A stretch of 64,000 nt of DNA from Dyadobacter fermentans (GTDB lineage: Bacteria > Bacteroidota > Bacteroidia > Cytophagales > Spirosomataceae), in contig NZ_JAHXBN010000022.1 in the NCBI RefSeq assembly GCF_019924045.1, forward strand, positions 1-64,000. Direction: 5' to 3'. How positions within the stretch are numbered: position 1 is the stretch's first letter; each line of letters opens with the position of its first letter. The translations under genes and the position numbers were made by a program. This document shows, one piece after another, positions 1 to 9,600 of this stretch. The notes under the pieces are model-generated. The model ran no database searches. It saw only the letters and a program-made list of their open reading frames with translations, and had not been told where the DNA came from.

Positions 1-2076
1 TTCTTCAACGTTGGTATGAACAACACCACGTTCAACGGCACGAACTGGGATCAACCAGGTCTGTATGCCAATAGCGCCATTGCGAGAAGAAATAATACGG
101 GATCATTGCTCGTCAATGGTAACATAGGCGGCGGAAACCCGAACTTCTCGACAACCAGCCCGAGCATTATGTACCATACGTTTAAAGACGTTTCCGTCGC
201 TAAGGGCCTCAACGGTGGCGCAGCTGGTACGCCTTATGTACACGGCGCAATCGGCGAGGTAACCGGCGGGCATATGTTCGGTTCTAACGCCGGCGATGTT
301 ACCTCAGGTGATGATGGCGGTTTTGTCGGTAACATCGGCGAGCTGATCATCTATGGTGCTGGGGCCGTATCTGCGACAGACCGTAATAAAGTAGATAGCT
401 ACCTTGCCATCAAATACGGCGTAACGTTGGCTGCGGGTACCAACTACACCACGTCTACGGATGCCGTTGTATGGGATGCTACTGCCAACGCAGCTTACCA
501 CAACAACATAGCGGGTATCGGTAACGACTTCCGTTCGGCATTGCACCAGAAGCAAAGCCGGAACCAGCACACCAATACAAACAACCAGGTAACGATCGGT
601 TTGGGTGGTATTGCTGCAACGAATGATGCCAATACCAATCAGTTGGCTGATGGTCAGTTCCTCGTATGGGGTGACAACGGCAACACGCAAAGCATGACCA
701 CCGCTAATACCCAGTTTGTTTACTCGGGAAGTATTAATAATGGTCGTCGCATGAACCGCATCTGGAAAGTTCAGAATGCGAATGTGACCTCAGACGTACT
801 TGTTCGCTTCCCTGTTGCTTCCGTTGGAACCGCAACGCTGGCCAACGACGCTTGCGCGGGTTATGTGATCGTTTTTGCTTCCGATGCGGCATTCACGACA
901 AACGTTTCTGCCACGACGCTGACTGTAAATGGATCCGACTACGAAGCGGTTCACAGCTTCCCGAACGGCGCGAGCTACTTTACTTTCGCCAAGGTGACGC
1001 CTATTACTACAGGTACCGTTTATCTGCCGACAGTGGTGGAAGAGTCGAATCAGTACAACGATAACTGCGGTACTGGCGAGTGGACGTATTTCCGCAACAC
1101 ATCGGATGCTACCAGGAAATTCTTCGCAGCTTCGAATCTCCAACCGACGGTGTTGAATAATCTGACAGCCAAGGTGACACCAGAAGGCGTAACCTACGAC
1201 AATGGGTCAACAATCACCAAACTGATGCCGCGTATTACTGCCGCGACAGATGCTTCTGCCACGGCGTTTACAGGAGGAAAAGTGCGGATTTATTACAGCC
1301 TGTCGGAATTGAATGACACCCAGGTGCCGGGTGCGAAAGTGAGCGGATGGTTTAAATATGAAGGCACTGCCGAAGAGGTAATTGCCAATGTTTATACCTA
1401 TGGAAAACTAGACGGTTCGAAGACAACTTCACTCGTGCCTGATGCTGCCGGTGTGGAAGACGGTGTGAACTACGTGGAGTTCCATAACCTCACTTCTTTC
1501 TCATCGTTTGTTTATCTGTCAACGACAGAGGAATCTGCATTGCCTGTTACGATGGCGTATTTCAATGCCGCCAAAGAAGGTAACACGGCTAATCTCACCT
1601 GGGCAACTACCGAGGAGATGAACAATACCGGGTTTGAAATCCAGCGAAGTGCAGATGCACGCAAGTGGCAGGCCATCGGATTTGTAGAAAACCAGACGGC
1701 CGACGGTAACAGCAAAAACCTGTTGACTTATGATTTTGCAGATGCCGCACCGCTGGCGGGTACCAACTACTATCGTCTGAAACAGATCGATGCGGATGGA
1801 TCCTACGCATACAGTTCTATTGCAGCTGTCCGGTTCGAGGGTAAGAATGCGCTGTCTGTATATCCTAACCCGGTAGCCGATGGAAAACTGACGCTGACCT
1901 TATCGCAATCAGGTTCGTACAAGCTTTCGGTATACAATGTCGGAGGCATGGAAGTACTGAATGCTCAACAGTCCGGAAACACGCTGGACATCAGAAGTCT
2001 TCGTGCGGGCATGTACGTGTTACGCGTTACGTATGCAAACGGCGAAGTTCACAGCAAGACGTTTGTCGTGAAGTAG
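1..2076 (+). CDS. T9SS-secreted LamG-like surface protein, 5' end missing
   Basis: The reading frame is open from base 1 (codons before the first ATG at 16 are also coding), so the gene starts outside the window. The visible part ends with a typical type IX secretion sorting domain: a YPNP motif near the start of the last 75 residues, then beta-strand-rich sequence ending in KTFVVK. Such domains are recognised by the T9SS, which exports the protein to the cell surface. The segment FVGNIGELIIYGAGAVSATD followed by LAIKYGVTL matches the concanavalin-like/LamG regions common in Bacteroidota surface proteins. Substrate or adhesion partner cannot be told. A strong terminator follows the stop by 24 bases. 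The fold and T9SS assignment are confident; function is unknown. Confidence 0.85.
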   Translation, partial: FFNVGMNNTTFNGTNWDQPGLYANSAIARRNNTGSLLVNGNIGGGNPNFSTTSPSIMYHTFKDVSVAKGLNGGAAGTPYVHGAIGEVTGGHMFGSNAGDVTSGDDGGFVGNIGELIIYGAGAVSATDRNKVDSYLAIKYGVTLAAGTNYTTSTDAVVWDATANAAYHNNIAGIGNDFRSALHQKQSRNQHTNTNNQVTIGLGGIAATNDANTNQLADGQFLVWGDNGNTQSMTTANTQFVYSGSINNGRRMNRIWKVQNANVTSDVLVRFPVASVGTATLANDACAGYVIVFASDAAFTTNVSATTLTVNGSDYEAVHSFPNGASYFTFAKVTPITTGTVYLPTVVEESNQYNDNCGTGEWTYFRNTSDATRKFFAASNLQPTVLNNLTAKVTPEGVTYDNGSTITKLMPRITAATDASATAFTGGKVRIYYSLSELNDTQVPGAKVSGWFKYEGTAEEVIANVYTYGKLDGSKTTSLVPDAAGVEDGVNYVEFHNLTSFSSFVYLSTTEESALPVTMAYFNAAKEGNTANLTWATTEEMNNTGFEIQRSADARKWQAIGFVENQTADGNSKNLLTYDFADAAPLAGTNYYRLKQIDADGSYAYSSIAAVRFEGKNALSVYPNPVADGKLTLTLSQSGSYKLSVYNVGGMEVLNAQQSGNTLDIRSLRAGMYVLRVTYANGEVHSKTFVVK

Positions 2077-2100
2077 TCCTATTTCCGGCAACAAATGAAA

Positions 2101-2129
2101 CGGGATCCGAATTTCGGATCCCGTTTTTT
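2101..2129 (+). terminator. Rho-independent terminator after the T9SS gene
   Basis: A perfect 11-bp inverted repeat (arms 2101-2111 and 2113-2123) is followed by six T. It sits 24 bases after the stop codon of the T9SS protein gene. Confidence 0.85.
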
Positions 2130-2154
2130 GCATGGTATATGTAAGTCGGTACAG

Positions 2155-2190
2155 AAAAGGCCTGTAAATAATTCATTTACAGGCCTTTTT
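2155..2190. terminator. Bidirectional terminator hairpin
   Basis: Perfect 15-bp arms 2155-2169 and 2175-2189, starting with AAAA and ending with a T run, so it can act in both directions. On the minus strand it lies just beyond the 3' end of tRNA-Ser. Confidence 0.8.
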
Positions 2191-2201
2191 GTTCTTATCA
2201 G

Positions 2202-2288
2202 CAGAGAGGAAGAGATTCGAACTCTCGATGCAGTTACCCACATACTACCTTTCCAGGGTAGCCCCTTCAACCACTCGGGCACCTCTCT
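2202..2288 (-). tRNA. tRNA-Ser (anticodon GGA)
   Basis: On the minus strand the sequence folds as an 87-nt class II tRNA. The 7-bp acceptor stem is AGAGAGG/CCUCUCU, the D arm contains GAGUGGUUGAAGG, the anticodon loop reads CUGGAAA, there is a long variable arm, and the T loop is UUCGAAU. The long variable arm and GGA anticodon identify serine. CCA is not encoded. A hairpin terminator follows at 2155-2190. Confidence 0.93.
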
Positions 2289-2355
2289 ATCGGGCTGCAA
2301 AGATAGCAAAGGGATTGTTGTTTCCAAATGCAAATTGCAGAATTAATGCCGGAAA

Positions 2356-3429
2356 TCAGACACTCATTTCTCCTCGCAGCGGCTTGCCGAGCATGTCGAT
2401 GCAGGCACCGCCGCGGCTTTCGCAGGCGAAAACGTACATCATTTTGGTGATGGCGGCTTCGGCGGTAATGTCCGAGCCGCTGATGACGCCGATCTGTTGC
2501 AGGAATTTGCTGGTTTGGTACTGACCTTGCGACACGCGGCCACCGTCGCATTGGGAGACGTTGAAGATCACGATGTCACGCTCGATGGCGTTGCTGATCG
2601 CATTCAGGAACCAGGGCTCGGTAGTGGCATTGCCCGCGCCGTAGGTTTCGAGGACGATGCCTCTTAATCCTTCTATATTCAAGATGGATTCTACTACTTG
2701 TCGGCTGATGCCCGGGAACATTTTCAGGAATGCCACATTGCTGTCGAAGTTTTTATGGACTTTCAGTTTCAAGCCAGGCTGATAAGGCTTGATGTATGGA
2801 AAGTTGTATTCGATGTTGACGCCTGCATTCGCGAGCGCCGGATAGTTTTCAGAATGGAATGCATTGAAATCCGAGCTTTCCTGCTTTTTGGAACGGTTAC
2901 CGCGGAGCAAATGCGAGTTGAAATAAATGCAAACCTCGGTGATAAGGGGGTACCCTTCCACGTTCTTGGCTGCGGCGAGTTCCAATGCAGTAATCACGTT
3001 CTCGCGCGCGTCCGAGCGCGCCACGCCTATGGGCAGCTGCGCGCCGGTGAGAATCACGGGCTTGTTCAGGTTTTCGAGCAGGTAACTCAATGCGGAAGCG
3101 GTGTAAGCCATGGTATCCGTGCCGTGCAGAATCACAAAGCTGTCGAACTGCTCGTAATGCTCCTCGATAATTTTCGCCAGCTCGATCCAGATCGACGGAT
3201 GCATATTGGATGAATCGATGGGTTCAGGCAGCGAGAGGAAGGTAATGTCAAAATCGAGTCGGCTGATTTCCGGAACTTTCTCGATGATCTGCTGGAAATC
3301 GAACGGGACGAGCTGCTTGCCCTTGGTTTCGTACACCATTCCCAGCGTGCCTCCGGTGTAGATTACAAGGACGGAGCCGGTCGTAGGTTCGGGGGAAATG
3401 GGGTTAATGTGTATTTTGGTATAACTCAT
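2356..3429 (-). CDS. ansA: L-asparaginase, type I (AnsA family)
   Basis: Hydrolyses L-asparagine to aspartate and ammonia, probably in the cytoplasm since no signal peptide is visible. The 357-residue length fits type I bacterial asparaginases. The first catalytic threonine lies in VIYTGGTLGM (about residue 26) and the second active-site motif is HGTDTMAYTAS (about residue 104); GAQLPIG and SDARENV are further family motifs. The start overlaps the stop of the upstream tatD-like gene by 4 bases (ATGA), which implies translational coupling. Family identity is clear; preference for Asn over Gln is assumed. Confidence 0.92.
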   Translation of the reverse strand: MSYTKIHINPISPEPTTGSVLVIYTGGTLGMVYETKGKQLVPFDFQQIIEKVPEISRLDFDITFLSLPEPIDSSNMHPSIWIELAKIIEEHYEQFDSFVILHGTDTMAYTASALSYLLENLNKPVILTGAQLPIGVARSDARENVITALELAAAKNVEGYPLITEVCIYFNSHLLRGNRSKKQESSDFNAFHSENYPALANAGVNIEYNFPYIKPYQPGLKLKVHKNFDSNVAFLKMFPGISRQVVESILNIEGLRGIVLETYGAGNATTEPWFLNAISNAIERDIVIFNVSQCDGGRVSQGQYQTSKFLQQIGVISGSDITAEAAITKMMYVFACESRGGACIDMLGKPLRGEMSV

Positions 3430-4196
3430 TGTGCTACTTTTTTGAGCATGCTTTTCGCATTCGCGGTGGTGGCGGCGATCACGTCGGCTTTGGTCATTTC
3501 TTTCAAATCGGCCACGCGCTGGGCTACGAGATCAATGTAAGCGACTTCGTTGCGTTTGCCGCGGTAGGGGACTGGCGCGAGGTAAGGGGCGTCGGTTTCC
3601 AGCACCAAATGCTCGATACCGACGTGGGGAATCACTTTGTCCAGCCCTCCATTCTTAAATGTAGCCACACCGCCAATCCCGAGTTTGAAACCCAGTTCAA
3701 TGGCTTTCTGCGCTTCTTCCAATGTGCCGGTGAAGCAATGGAAAATGCCGCTCAATCCGGGATCCGCGAAATCTTCGATGAGTTTGACAGTCTCCCAGAA
3801 TGCACTTCGGCTGTGAATGTCGATCCAGAGATTATGCTTGCGCGCGAGGCCGCATTGGTATAGAAATGCTTTTTCCTGCTGTTCTTTGAAGGTAACATCC
3901 CAAAAAAGGTCCATACCGATCTCTCCGACGGCGATGAACTCATATTTGCCCAGCCAGTCCTCCATGATCTGCAATTCTTTTTCAAAACCTTCTTTCACAT
4001 AAGTGGGGTGCAAGCCGATCATCGGGAGGCATTTGCCGGGGTATTTCTCGGCGAGTTCGAGCATGCTGTCGATGGTCTCGTGGTCGCAGTTGGGCATCCA
4101 TATTTGCTCGATACCGGCATTCCAGGCGCGGTCGAGCATTTCGGTGCGGTCTTCGGCGTAATCTTCGCTGTATATGTGGGCGTGGGAATCTATCAT
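3426..4196 (-). CDS. TatD-family metal-dependent hydrolase/DNase
   Basis: A 256-residue TIM-barrel metallohydrolase of the TatD family, whose members act as 3'-5' exonucleases or DNA-repair nucleases. Metal ligands are visible in order: DSHAHIYS at the N-terminus, the glutamate in VGEIGMD (about residue 93), histidines in IHSR and FHCFTG, and the aspartate in LETDAPYLAP (about residue 203). The gene comes first in a two-gene unit with the asparaginase (ATGA overlap). The cellular substrate is unknown. Confidence 0.92.
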   Translation of the reverse strand: MIDSHAHIYSEDYAEDRTEMLDRAWNAGIEQIWMPNCDHETIDSMLELAEKYPGKCLPMIGLHPTYVKEGFEKELQIMEDWLGKYEFIAVGEIGMDLFWDVTFKEQQEKAFLYQCGLARKHNLWIDIHSRSAFWETVKLIEDFADPGLSGIFHCFTGTLEEAQKAIELGFKLGIGGVATFKNGGLDKVIPHVGIEHLVLETDAPYLAPVPYRGKRNEVAYIDLVAQRVADLKEMTKADVIAATTANAKSMLKKVAQ

Positions 4197-4203
4197 TTTT
4201 TTA

Positions 4204-4342
4204 TGCTGTAAGCCTTAGGCTATAAGCTTTAAGCTTTTTTTGTGGTTGGTTTTAAAGGAAATGGTTTGTTGGACTTCGGCAGTCGGCTTTCGGCTGTCGG
4301 CTTTTTGCTTACGGCTAACAGCTTACAGCTTATAGCTTACAG
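4204..4342. repeat. Degenerate GCTTA/CGGCTT intergenic repeat cluster
   Basis: About 140 bases made of short reiterated units (variants of AGCTTATAGCTTACAGC and CGGCTTTCGGCTGT). The left end, GCTGTAAG..GCTATAAGCTT (4204-4230), is an imperfect inverted copy of the right end, AGCTTATAGCTTACAGC (about 4326-4342). The right end includes the stop codon of the deacetylase gene at 4337-4339. It could form a large cruciform or terminator. No coding capacity. Confidence 0.6.
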
Positions 4343-4960
4343 CATCTTCATCGCTTCAAACCTATACCCTCGTTCCGTAAAAGTTTCCAGGTATCTCGGC
4401 AATGCATAAAGCATATTCTTTGATGCCTTAATACTATCGTGAAATAGCACGATAGAGCCGGGCCGGGTATGCTGGATGGACTTTTTTAAACAAATTGCAG
4501 GGCTGATTTCGGCGGAAAAGTCGCCACTGAGCACGTCCCACATGATGATCTGCTTGTCTTGCAAAACCACCCTCGACTGGCTCTTTTTAATGCGGCCATA
4601 TGGTGGACGGAAGAGCTTTGTTTCGAGGCCCAGTTGTTCCTTGCATTGCTGGATGTTTTCCAGGTAAATAGCATCCTCGGTTTTCCAACCATTCATATGG
4701 TTAAACGTGTGGTTACCGATCGCGTGGCCGCCGTTTCTCACCATTTCATACACGTCGGGGTGTTTGAGTACATTATTACCAATGCTGAAAAATGTGGCCT
4801 TCGCATCATATTTTGCCAACAGTTCCAGCACTTGTTCGGTAATGTCGGGGATAGGCCCGTCGTCGAACGTGAGGAAAATGCTTTTCTCTTTCGTAGGAAT
4901 ATGCCAGGTAAAACCGGGGAAGAACGCTTTCAGCCAGAATGGAGAATGATGCAGGAACAT
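4337..4960 (-). CDS. Polysaccharide deacetylase (NodB homology domain)
   Basis: A 207-residue protein made almost entirely of a NodB/CE4 domain. Motif 1 LTFDDGP (about residue 30) carries the catalytic base and metal aspartate, motif 2 is GHAIGNHTFNH (His-x3-His metal ligands), motif 3 is RPPYG, and IVLFHDS near the C-terminus gives the last catalytic histidine. Such enzymes remove N- or O-acetyl groups from peptidoglycan, chitin oligomers or other glycans. No clear signal peptide is seen, although the N-terminus FWLKAFFPGF is hydrophobic. The minus-strand stop lies inside an intergenic repeat. Substrate is unknown. Confidence 0.88.
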   Translation of the reverse strand: MFLHHSPFWLKAFFPGFTWHIPTKEKSIFLTFDDGPIPDITEQVLELLAKYDAKATFFSIGNNVLKHPDVYEMVRNGGHAIGNHTFNHMNGWKTEDAIYLENIQQCKEQLGLETKLFRPPYGRIKKSQSRVVLQDKQIIMWDVLSGDFSAEISPAICLKKSIQHTRPGSIVLFHDSIKASKNMLYALPRYLETFTERGYRFEAMKML

Positions 4961-5003
4961 GCTGTCGATGAAATTTGCACTTCAAATATAAAGGGATATA
5001 AAA

Positions 5004-5035
5004 CAAGAAGCTGCCGGGTGGGGGCAGCTTTCTTG
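5004..5035 (-). terminator. Terminator after gltD
   Basis: Hairpin with arms AAGCTGCC (5008-5015) and GGCAGCTT (5023-5030). It lies 40 bases past the gltD stop, and CTTGTTTT follows on the minus strand. The stem is near symmetric and may serve both strands. Confidence 0.65.
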
Positions 5036-5074
5036 CAATAACAATATATAGAGGCTGGCTTAAACCTGTACCGC

Positions 5075-6583
5075 TTACGCGTGCGCAAATACAGGATTCA
5101 GCATCGATACAGCCTTGGCTTCGAGGAATGACTCGCCCATCAGGTATTCGTCCACCGAACGCGCCGCTTCACGGCCTTCGGAGATCGCCCACACTACGAG
5201 TGATTGTCCGCGGCGGCAGTCGCCCGCTGCGAAGATCTTCTCGTTGGAAGTCGATTGGTACCCGTTGGTTTTGATATTGCCGCGCTCGTCGAATTCCAGG
5301 TCGAGGTCGCTCAGCAGGCCCTCTTGCTGCGGGTGCAGGAAGCCGGCTGCCAGGAACGCCAGGTCACAAGGAATGGTGCGCTCGCTGCCTTCCACTTCTC
5401 TCATTTGCATACGACCTGTCTCGGGATCTTTCTGCCAGTCGAGGTCTACGATTTTCAATGCAGTGAGGTTACCGTTTTCGTCTCCGATGAATTCTTTGGT
5501 ATTGATAGACCAATGTCTGTCGCAGCCTTCTTCATGCGAAGTCGACGTGCGGAGCATCATCGGCCAGTTCGGCCAAGGCGTGCTGGCATCGCGCTCTTTC
5601 GGAGGAATAGGCATGAGCTCGATCTGCGTTACGGATTTCGCACCGTGACGGCCCGAAGTACCTACGCAGTCGGAACCTGTATCACCACCGCCGATTACCA
5701 CCACATGCTTGTCGGTCGCGAGGATTTCGCCATTGGCATAAGCCACGCCGCGGTGATCCACCACACGGTCGATACCGGCTACGCGCTTGTTCTGCTGGCT
5801 CAGGAACTCCATGGCAAAGTGTACGCCTTTGAACTGGCGACCTGCGATTTTTACGTCGCGAGGAACGGTCGATCCCATCGTGAGCAACACAGCGTCGAAT
5901 TCATTTTGCAATTCTTCGGCTTTGATATCCACACCCACATTCACGCCGGTACGGAATTCAACACCCTCGGCTTCCATTACCGCCATACGACGGTCGATAA
6001 TGCTCTTGTCGAGCTTGAAATCAGGGATACCGTAGCGTACCAGACCACCGATTTTATCTGCTCTTTCGAGCAATACCACCGAGTGACCGGCCTGGTTGAG
6101 CTGATAGGCGGCAGCCATACCCGCAGGTCCCGAACCTACTACCGCCACTTTTTTGCCGGTGCGGGTTTTAGGAATGCGTGGTTTAACCAAACCTAACTCA
6201 AATGCTTTTTCGATGATCGATTTCTCGATATACTCGATCGCTACCGGCGGCTTGTTAATGCCCAACACGCAGGATGCTTCGCAAGGAGCGGGGCAAATGC
6301 GGCCTGTGAATTCAGGGAAGTTGTTGGTAGACGCTAATATTTCGTAGGCCAGTCCCCAGTTTTCATCATACACCGCGTCGTTGAACTCGGGGATGATGTT
6401 GCCCAGCGGACAACCATTATGGCAAAAAGGAATTCCGCAGTCCATACAACGGGCTGCCTGCTGTTTGGAATTAGAGTCGGTTGGTGCGGTTTCAATCTCA
6501 CGGTAGTCTTTCAGACGCTCTTCTACGCTTCTTTTTTTCGGCAACTCCCTTTCAAACTCTAAAAATCCGGTTGGTTTTCCCAT
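5075..6583 (-). CDS. gltD: Glutamate synthase (NADPH) small subunit
   Basis: The beta subunit (502 aa) passes electrons from NADPH through FAD and iron-sulfur centres to GltB. Cysteine clusters CMDCGIPFCHNGCPLGN (about residue 47) and CPAPCEASC (about 97) hold the 4Fe-4S clusters. VAVVGSGPAGMAAAYQLNQA (about 146) is the FAD Rossmann motif, VVVIGGGDTGSDC (about 297) the NADPH motif, and IFAAGDCRRGQSLVVWAISE the C-terminal FAD contact. It lies 49 bases downstream of gltB on the same strand, in one operon for ammonium assimilation through the GS-GOGAT cycle. Confidence 0.97.
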   Translation of the reverse strand: MGKPTGFLEFERELPKKRSVEERLKDYREIETAPTDSNSKQQAARCMDCGIPFCHNGCPLGNIIPEFNDAVYDENWGLAYEILASTNNFPEFTGRICPAPCEASCVLGINKPPVAIEYIEKSIIEKAFELGLVKPRIPKTRTGKKVAVVGSGPAGMAAAYQLNQAGHSVVLLERADKIGGLVRYGIPDFKLDKSIIDRRMAVMEAEGVEFRTGVNVGVDIKAEELQNEFDAVLLTMGSTVPRDVKIAGRQFKGVHFAMEFLSQQNKRVAGIDRVVDHRGVAYANGEILATDKHVVVIGGGDTGSDCVGTSGRHGAKSVTQIELMPIPPKERDASTPWPNWPMMLRTSTSHEEGCDRHWSINTKEFIGDENGNLTALKIVDLDWQKDPETGRMQMREVEGSERTIPCDLAFLAAGFLHPQQEGLLSDLDLEFDERGNIKTNGYQSTSNEKIFAAGDCRRGQSLVVWAISEGREAARSVDEYLMGESFLEAKAVSMLNPVFAHA

Positions 6584-6632
6584 TCTTATTACTGATTTAA
6601 AAAATTCTGATAGTTGATCTTGAAACTGAAAA

Positions 6633-9600
6633 TTACTGGTGTACCACGTCTACGACGATGTCTTTGTACACCACGTTCTTGTCGGCAATTTGCTGTGCGA
6701 GCGTGATACCGCGTCCTTCCAGCGCTTTGCGGAAGTCGGATGGCATTACTTTCACAAATTGCTTCACAGATTCTTCCCAGTTCTGGATCAGTTGGAAAGC
6801 GATGTTGCTGGTCGTGTACTGGAAGTGTTTATCCAGGTACTCGCGCAGGATGCCTTTGTCTTCATCCGTGAGCGCTTCGAGCGACACCATTTCCTTATTC
6901 ACTTTCTCTTCGAAGGTTCCGTTTTTGTCGAGCACGTAAGCTACACCGCCCGACATACCTGCCGCGAAGTTGCGGCCAGTTTCGCCGAGGATGATCGCCA
7001 GACCGCCCGTCATGTATTCCAGACCGTGGTCGCCGACACCTTCTACAACTACCTTCGCGCCCGAGTTACGTACGCAGAAGCGCTCGCCCGCTGTTCCGCG
7101 GATGTAGGCGTCACCCGAAGTAGCACCGTAGAATGCCACGTTACCGATGATGATGTTCTCTTCCGGTTTGAACTTCGCGTCGCGGTCGGGGTACACGATC
7201 AGTTCGGCGCCGCAAAGGCCTTTTCCGAAGTAGTCGTTCGCGTCACCTTCCAGTTCGAGGCGTACACCCAAGGTGTTGAATGCACCGAAGCTCTGGCCCG
7301 CAGTACCGCGGAATTTGAAGTGGATATTGCCGTTTGGCAAGCCCACGCCGCCGTATTTCTTCGAGATTTCGTTCGAAAGCATGGTTCCCACCGACCGGTT
7401 CAGGTTGTTGATCGGGAATTCTGCGTAAACCTCATCCTTGTTCTCCAATGCGGGCTGTGCCGAACGGATCAGGTCGAGGTCGAGGATAGCATCGATACCA
7501 TGATCCTGCTCTTCCTGCTTGAATTGGGCTACCGAAAGGTCGCCTTCTTTGTACAGGATCGCGTCAAAGTTCAGGTTTTTGTATTTCCAATGTTTGATAT
7601 CATTGCGCAGTTCGAGGTACTGGGCCTGACCAACCATTTCATTGACAGTTCTGAAACCAAGCTGGGCCATAATCTCGCGCAGCTCTTCCGCCATGTAGGT
7701 AAACATGTTCACCACGTGCTCAGGCTTACCCGAGAACAATGCGCGGAGTTCTTTACGCTGCGTAGCTACACCCACAGGGCAGGTGTTCAGGTGGCATTTA
7801 CGCATCATGATACAGCCGGCTGCTACCAATGCGGCCGTTGCTACACCCCATTCTTCGGCACCAAGCAATGCGGCGATCGCGAGGTCGCGGCCGGTACGGA
7901 GTTGTCCGTCGGCCTGAACGGTTACCCGTCCGCGCAATTTGTTGCGTACCAAAGTCTGATGTGTTTCGGCCAAACCAAGCTCCCAAGGTAGACCCGCGTG
8001 GCGGATCGAGCTCAATGGAGAAGCACCGGTACCACCGTCGTAACCCGAGATCAGGATGTGGTCAGCGTGCGCTTTCGCTACACCGGATGCCACAGTTCCT
8101 ACACCGGCTTCGGATACCAGCTTCACGCTGATACGTGCCGCGCGGTTGGCATTTTTAAGGTCGAAAATCAGCTGCGCCAAATCCTCGATCGAGTAAATGT
8201 CGTGGTGAGGAGGTGGGGAGATAAGCCCTACGCCCGGTGTCGAATGACGGGTACGACCGATCCAGTCGTCCACCTTGAAGCCCGGAAGCTGACCACCTTC
8301 GCCCGGTTTTGCACCTTGCGCGGTTTTAATTTGCAGCTCGCCCGCATTGCTCAGGTAGTGGCTGGTTACACCGAAACGTCCCGAAGCAACCTGTTTGATC
8401 TGCGAGTTCATGCTGTCGCCGTTCGCCAACGGGTTGTAGCGCAGTTCGTCCTCGCCGCCTTCACCGGAGTTGGATTTACCGCCAATGCGGTTCATCGCAA
8501 TCGCCAGGGTAGTGTGCGCTTCCCAGGAAATAGATCCGAAGGACATCGCACCGGTAGCAAAGCGTTTGAAGATATTTTCAACCGGCTCAACCTCGCTCAA
8601 AGGAATCGGGTTGCCTTTTTTGAATCTCAATAATCCACGCAATGTCAGCGCCTTGTGGCTCTGGTCGTCGATCAGTTTAGAGTATTTTTTGAACTGCTCG
8701 TAGCTCGCATTGCGGGTCGATTGTTGCAGCAAATGCACCGACTGCGGGTTGAAGATGTGTGCTTCACCACGTTGTTTCCACTGGTAAACACCACCCACTT
8801 CGAGTCTTGGCTTCTGCTCCGCGCTTTCGTGGTAGGCCACTTTATGGCGGGTCAGAATTTCACGTGCAATCTCAGGAATGCCCATACCGCTGATACGCGA
8901 GATGGTTCCTGTAAAATATTTGTCGATTACGTCCTTGTTCAAGCCCACGCATTCGAAGATTTGCGCACCCTGGTATGATTGCAGGGTAGAGATTCCCATT
9001 TTCGAGAATATCTTCAAAAGCTCCTTGTTGACGGCCTTGATATAGTTGTAATGCAGTTTTTCGTCGGTGAACTCGCCTTCGATCATACCCTTGCGGTTCA
9101 TGTACGAAAGCGTTTCGAATGCCATGTAAGGGCAAACACCCGCAGCGCCGTAGCCGATCAATGTAGCCACGTGATGAGTTTCCCAAACGTCGCCCGCTTC
9201 TACCAACAGACCAACTTTACCACGCAATCCTTCGCGGATGAGGTGGTGGTGGATGGTTGCCGTTGCAAGCAATGAAGGGATCGGCGCGTGGTCGGAGTCG
9301 ATGGCACGGTCGGAGAGGATGAGGATCTCGAATCCGTCTTCGATCGCGTCTACCGCGTAACGGCAGATTCTTTCCAACGCTCTTTCCAGTGCTTTTCCGC
9401 CTTCGTCGGCGCGGAAGTAGGTATTAATGGTTTTGGCCTGGAAGCCGTCTTTATCTACAAAACGCAGCTTGTCGAATTCCTGCACCGAAAGGATCGGATG
9501 CGGCAATGCGATCTGGCGGCAGTGTTTTGGAGTTTCAGTCAGAATGTTCTCGGTGCTGCCTACGAAAGAGATCAGAGACATGATCGCACGCTCGCGGATC

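Noticed and set aside
4204..4342. CRISPR array
   Set aside because: The units are short, irregular and overlapping, with no constant repeat-spacer period, and no cas genes are present.
6639..7991. 450-codon open frame antisense to gltB
   Set aside because: It lies wholly within the highly conserved gltB coding region. Its translation shows no family motif and looks like a by-product of the gltB codon pattern.
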